From NCBI GenBank assembly GCA_029881015.1, contig JAOUNK010000169.1:1-7302 (forward strand): 7,302 nt of DNA. Reading direction: 5' to 3'. Made by a program: the position numbers and the translations under genes. Shown here in pieces: positions 5,801-7,302 of this stretch. Origin of the DNA: Gammaproteobacteria bacterium. Lineage in GTDB: Bacteria; Pseudomonadota; Gammaproteobacteria; Steroidobacterales; Woeseiaceae. How positions within the stretch are numbered: the first letter of the stretch is position 1; each line of letters begins with the position of its first letter. The notes beneath the pieces were generated by a model that saw nothing but the letters and a program-made list of their open reading frames with translations, had not been told where the DNA came from and did not search any database.

Positions 5801-7199
5801 AGGGTTCGAAACGGGCCTGGAAGAATCTCAGGTATTCGGGCTCGTAAACCATTTTCAATCCGCGAATCTCGTCCCGACGTGCGTACACGTCACAAACGGC
5901 TTCGACCACGACATCCATGTGCGCCTGCGTGTATACGCGCCGCGGAATCGTCAGCCGGACCAATTCCAATTTGGGATGCCGGTTCTTACCGGTGACGGGA
6001 TTGCGCCCTGCCGACACGTTGCCGCGTTCCATCGTGCGAATTCCCGCCTCAATGAAGAGTTCTGCGGCGAGCGCCTGCGCCGGGTAATCGTCCTGATCGA
6101 TGTGCGGCAGGAATCTGCGCGCATCGATAAAGATCGCGTGTGAACCGATCGGTTTGACGATTGGAACGCCCGCGGCTTCGAGCTTGCGGCCCAGGTACCG
6201 AACCTGGCCGATGCGGGCTGCCATGTGTTCTTCGGTCGCCGCCTCGCGAATGCCCTGCGCCATGGCCTCCATGTCACGCCCGGCGAGACCGCCGTAGGTG
6301 TGCAGGCCTTCGTAGACGACAACCAGGTTCTGCGCCTTGCGGAACACCTCGTCATCGTTGCAGCAGAAGAACCCGCCGATGTTGACGAGCGCATCCTTCT
6401 TGGCCGACATCGTGCAGCCGTCGGTCATGTCGCAGATTTCGCGGAGAATCTCGCGAACGGACTTGCCGGCATAGCCGTCCTCACGTTCACGGATGAACCA
6501 GGCGTTCTCGATCGTCCGTGTCGCGTCCAGCATGATCGGGATGTCGTGCTTGTCGCAGTACGCGCGCAGTTCGCGCAGGTTGGCCATCGAGAAGGGCTGG
6601 CCACCGGCCATGTTCACGTTGCCCTCGAGGCTGATGTACGGCACGCGGTCCGCGCCGACCTCCTGCACCAGCGCGTCGAGCTTGGCGAGATCGACATTGC
6701 CCTTGAACGGGAAGTCGCTGACCGGATCGTGAGCCTCGTCGACGATCACATCCACGAATTTGCCACCCGCCAGCTCCTGGTGCAGGCGCGTCGTCGTGAA
6801 GTACATGTTGCCCGGTACGTGGTCGCCTTCCTCGATGAGGATCTGCGACATGAGGTGCTCGGCGCCGCGACCCTGGTGGGTTGGCACAAGGTGCTTGTAG
6901 CCGTAGTACTCCTGTACAACCGACTCCAGGTGGTAGAAGTTTTCGCTGCCCGAATAGGCTTCGTCGCCCAGCATCATGCCGGCCCACTGCCGGTCGCTCA
7001 TGGCGGACGTGCCCGAGTCCGTGAGCAGGTCGATGTAGACATCGCGGCTACGGGTCAGGAAGGTGTTGTATCCGGCCTCGCGAATGGCCTGCAGGCGTTC
7101 CTCGCGCGTTGTCATGCGCAGGAGCTCGACCATCTTGATCTTGTAAGGCTCGGCCCAGGTTTGATGCTTTGTTGTTGGCTGGTTCATAGGGCGCAACAT
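5796..7199 (-). CDS. tpl: PLP-dependent beta-eliminating lyase, tyrosine phenol-lyase type
   Basis: From ATG 7199 the product has 467 residues. Tyrosine phenol-lyase splits L-tyrosine to phenol, pyruvate and ammonia; tryptophanase is its sister enzyme. Residues equivalent to Citrobacter TPL are offset by 11. They are Y82 (Y71), R111 (R100), F134 (F123), N196 (N185), D225 and R228 (D214, R217), Schiff-base lysine K268 (K257) and R415 (R404). The three TPL-versus-tryptophanase markers are all TPL-like: T135 (T124), R392 (R381) and F459 (F448). The strand before N196 reads SLEGNVN, where TPLs I recall have LAVTVN or ALTVN, and L299 replaces M288. SAKKDAL resembles tryptophanase. The start is chosen because GAAGG sits four bases upstream. 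A TTG at 7232 would extend it by 11 residues; ATG 7187 lacks a well-spaced site. Substrate is likely tyrosine, not certain. The enzyme is cytosolic and the gene appears monocistronic within the window. Confidence 0.85.
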   Translation of the reverse strand: MLRPMNQPTTKHQTWAEPYKIKMVELLRMTTREERLQAIREAGYNTFLTRSRDVYIDLLTDSGTSAMSDRQWAGMMLGDEAYSGSENFYHLESVVQEYYGYKHLVPTHQGRGAEHLMSQILIEEGDHVPGNMYFTTTRLHQELAGGKFVDVIVDEAHDPVSDFPFKGNVDLAKLDALVQEVGADRVPYISLEGNVNMAGGQPFSMANLRELRAYCDKHDIPIMLDATRTIENAWFIREREDGYAGKSVREILREICDMTDGCTMSAKKDALVNIGGFFCCNDDEVFRKAQNLVVVYEGLHTYGGLAGRDMEAMAQGIREAATEEHMAARIGQVRYLGRKLEAAGVPIVKPIGSHAIFIDARRFLPHIDQDDYPAQALAAELFIEAGIRTMERGNVSAGRNPVTGKNRHPKLELVRLTIPRRVYTQAHMDVVVEAVCDVYARRDEIRGLKMVYEPEYLRFFQARFEPL

Positions 7200-7203
7200 A
7201 AAG

Positions 7204-7208
7204 CCTTC
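7204..7208 (-). promoter_or_regulatory. Ribosome binding site deciding the lyase start
   Basis: On the minus strand GAAGG precedes the ATG at 7199 by four bases. The upstream TTG (7232) has AAGGA only about 14 bases away and the downstream ATG (7187) is 16 bases from GAAGG. The site therefore favours the 467-residue form. Confidence 0.45.
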
Positions 7209-7252
7209 GCGGGATGCTTTCGATACGTACAACTACGGCGACATGTCCTTAC

Positions 7253-7300
7253 TTGCACGCGGAGCACGAACAGGCATAATCGCGCCACGTAATGGCGATT
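7253..7300 (+). promoter_or_regulatory. Possible divergent sigma70-like promoter with overlapping imperfect palindrome
   Basis: TTGCAC (7253-7258) and CATAAT (7275-7280) are separated by 16 bases and read rightward. The -10 matches consensus at five of six positions; the -35 at only three. Immediately after it, CGCCA (7283-7287) and TGGCG (7293-7297) form an inverted repeat. AATCG (7278-7282) and CGATT (7296-7300) offer an alternative outer pairing. A regulator could bind over the start of transcription. The gene it would serve lies outside the window. No convincing promoter was found for the lyase on the minus strand in 7200-7302. Confidence 0.25.
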
Positions 7301-7302
7301 CA

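Noticed and set aside
7185..7187. ATG at the MNQPTTK position as the lyase start, which would match the family N-terminus best in length
   Set aside because: The GAAGG site is 16 bases away, while ATG 7199 has it at four bases. It remains possible as an alternative.
5796..7199. Calling the lyase tryptophanase (tnaA)
   Set aside because: The discriminating positions are threonine, arginine and phenylalanine (T135, R392, F459) as in tyrosine phenol-lyase, rather than the aspartate, aliphatic residue and histidine of tryptophanase.
7233..7244. Three-codon mini-frame (ATG TCG CCG TAG, minus strand) after an AAGGA, just upstream of the lyase, as a TnaC-like leader
   Set aside because: It has no tryptophan or tyrosine codon and is far too short; the AAGGA is almost adjacent to the ATG. 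It is probably chance.
6225..7292. A 355-codon open frame on the plus strand opposite the lyase gene
   Set aside because: It is the mirror of a well-conserved enzyme in GC-rich DNA; the translation has no recognisable domain and no ribosome site, and the minus-strand product matches a known family along its full length.

Overview
This window is densely coding, GC-rich DNA that looks like the chromosome of a Gram-negative proteobacterium, probably a marine or salt-adapted gammaproteobacterium. The evidence is a tripartite RND efflux system, a tandem DUF1538 (UmpAB-type) membrane pair, Shine-Dalgarno-led overlapping genes and a REP-like repeat motif. The taxonomic guess rests on gene content and general impression only. 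No rRNA, tRNA, CRISPR array, transposase or phage gene was seen.

Left block (1-5748, plus strand): six genes lie head to tail with no real intergenic space. They are the C-terminal part of a periplasmic adaptor (1-315), a full RND inner-membrane permease (312-3467), two paralogous DUF1538 membrane proteins (3464-4207 and 4198-5007), a short PII-like protein (4997-5347) and a two-CBS-domain protein (5344-5748). Every junction overlaps by 4 to 11 bases, including ATGA and TTGA stop/start overlaps, so the block reads as one translationally coupled operon. Its promoter, the rest of the adaptor and any outer-membrane factor would lie left of the window.

Right block (5796-7199, minus strand): one gene for a PLP-dependent beta-eliminating lyase of the tyrosine phenol-lyase/tryptophanase family. 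It keeps the residues that distinguish tyrosine phenol-lyase from tryptophanase. It converges on the operon across a 47-base gap that holds a GC-rich REP-like hairpin. The last ~100 bases form the lyase upstream region and may contain a divergent promoter for a gene beyond the right edge.

The most interesting element is the DUF1538-DUF1538-PII-CBS cassette fused by overlap to an RND pump. As I recall, a DUF1538 pair (UmpAB) from a Halomonas species was reported to work as a two-subunit Na+(Li+,K+)/H+ antiporter. PII-like and CBS proteins are classic small-ligand sensors. The inferred picture is a nucleotide- or metabolite-gated cation antiporter co-produced with a proton-driven export pump. 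That is a hypothesis from context, not something the sequence proves.
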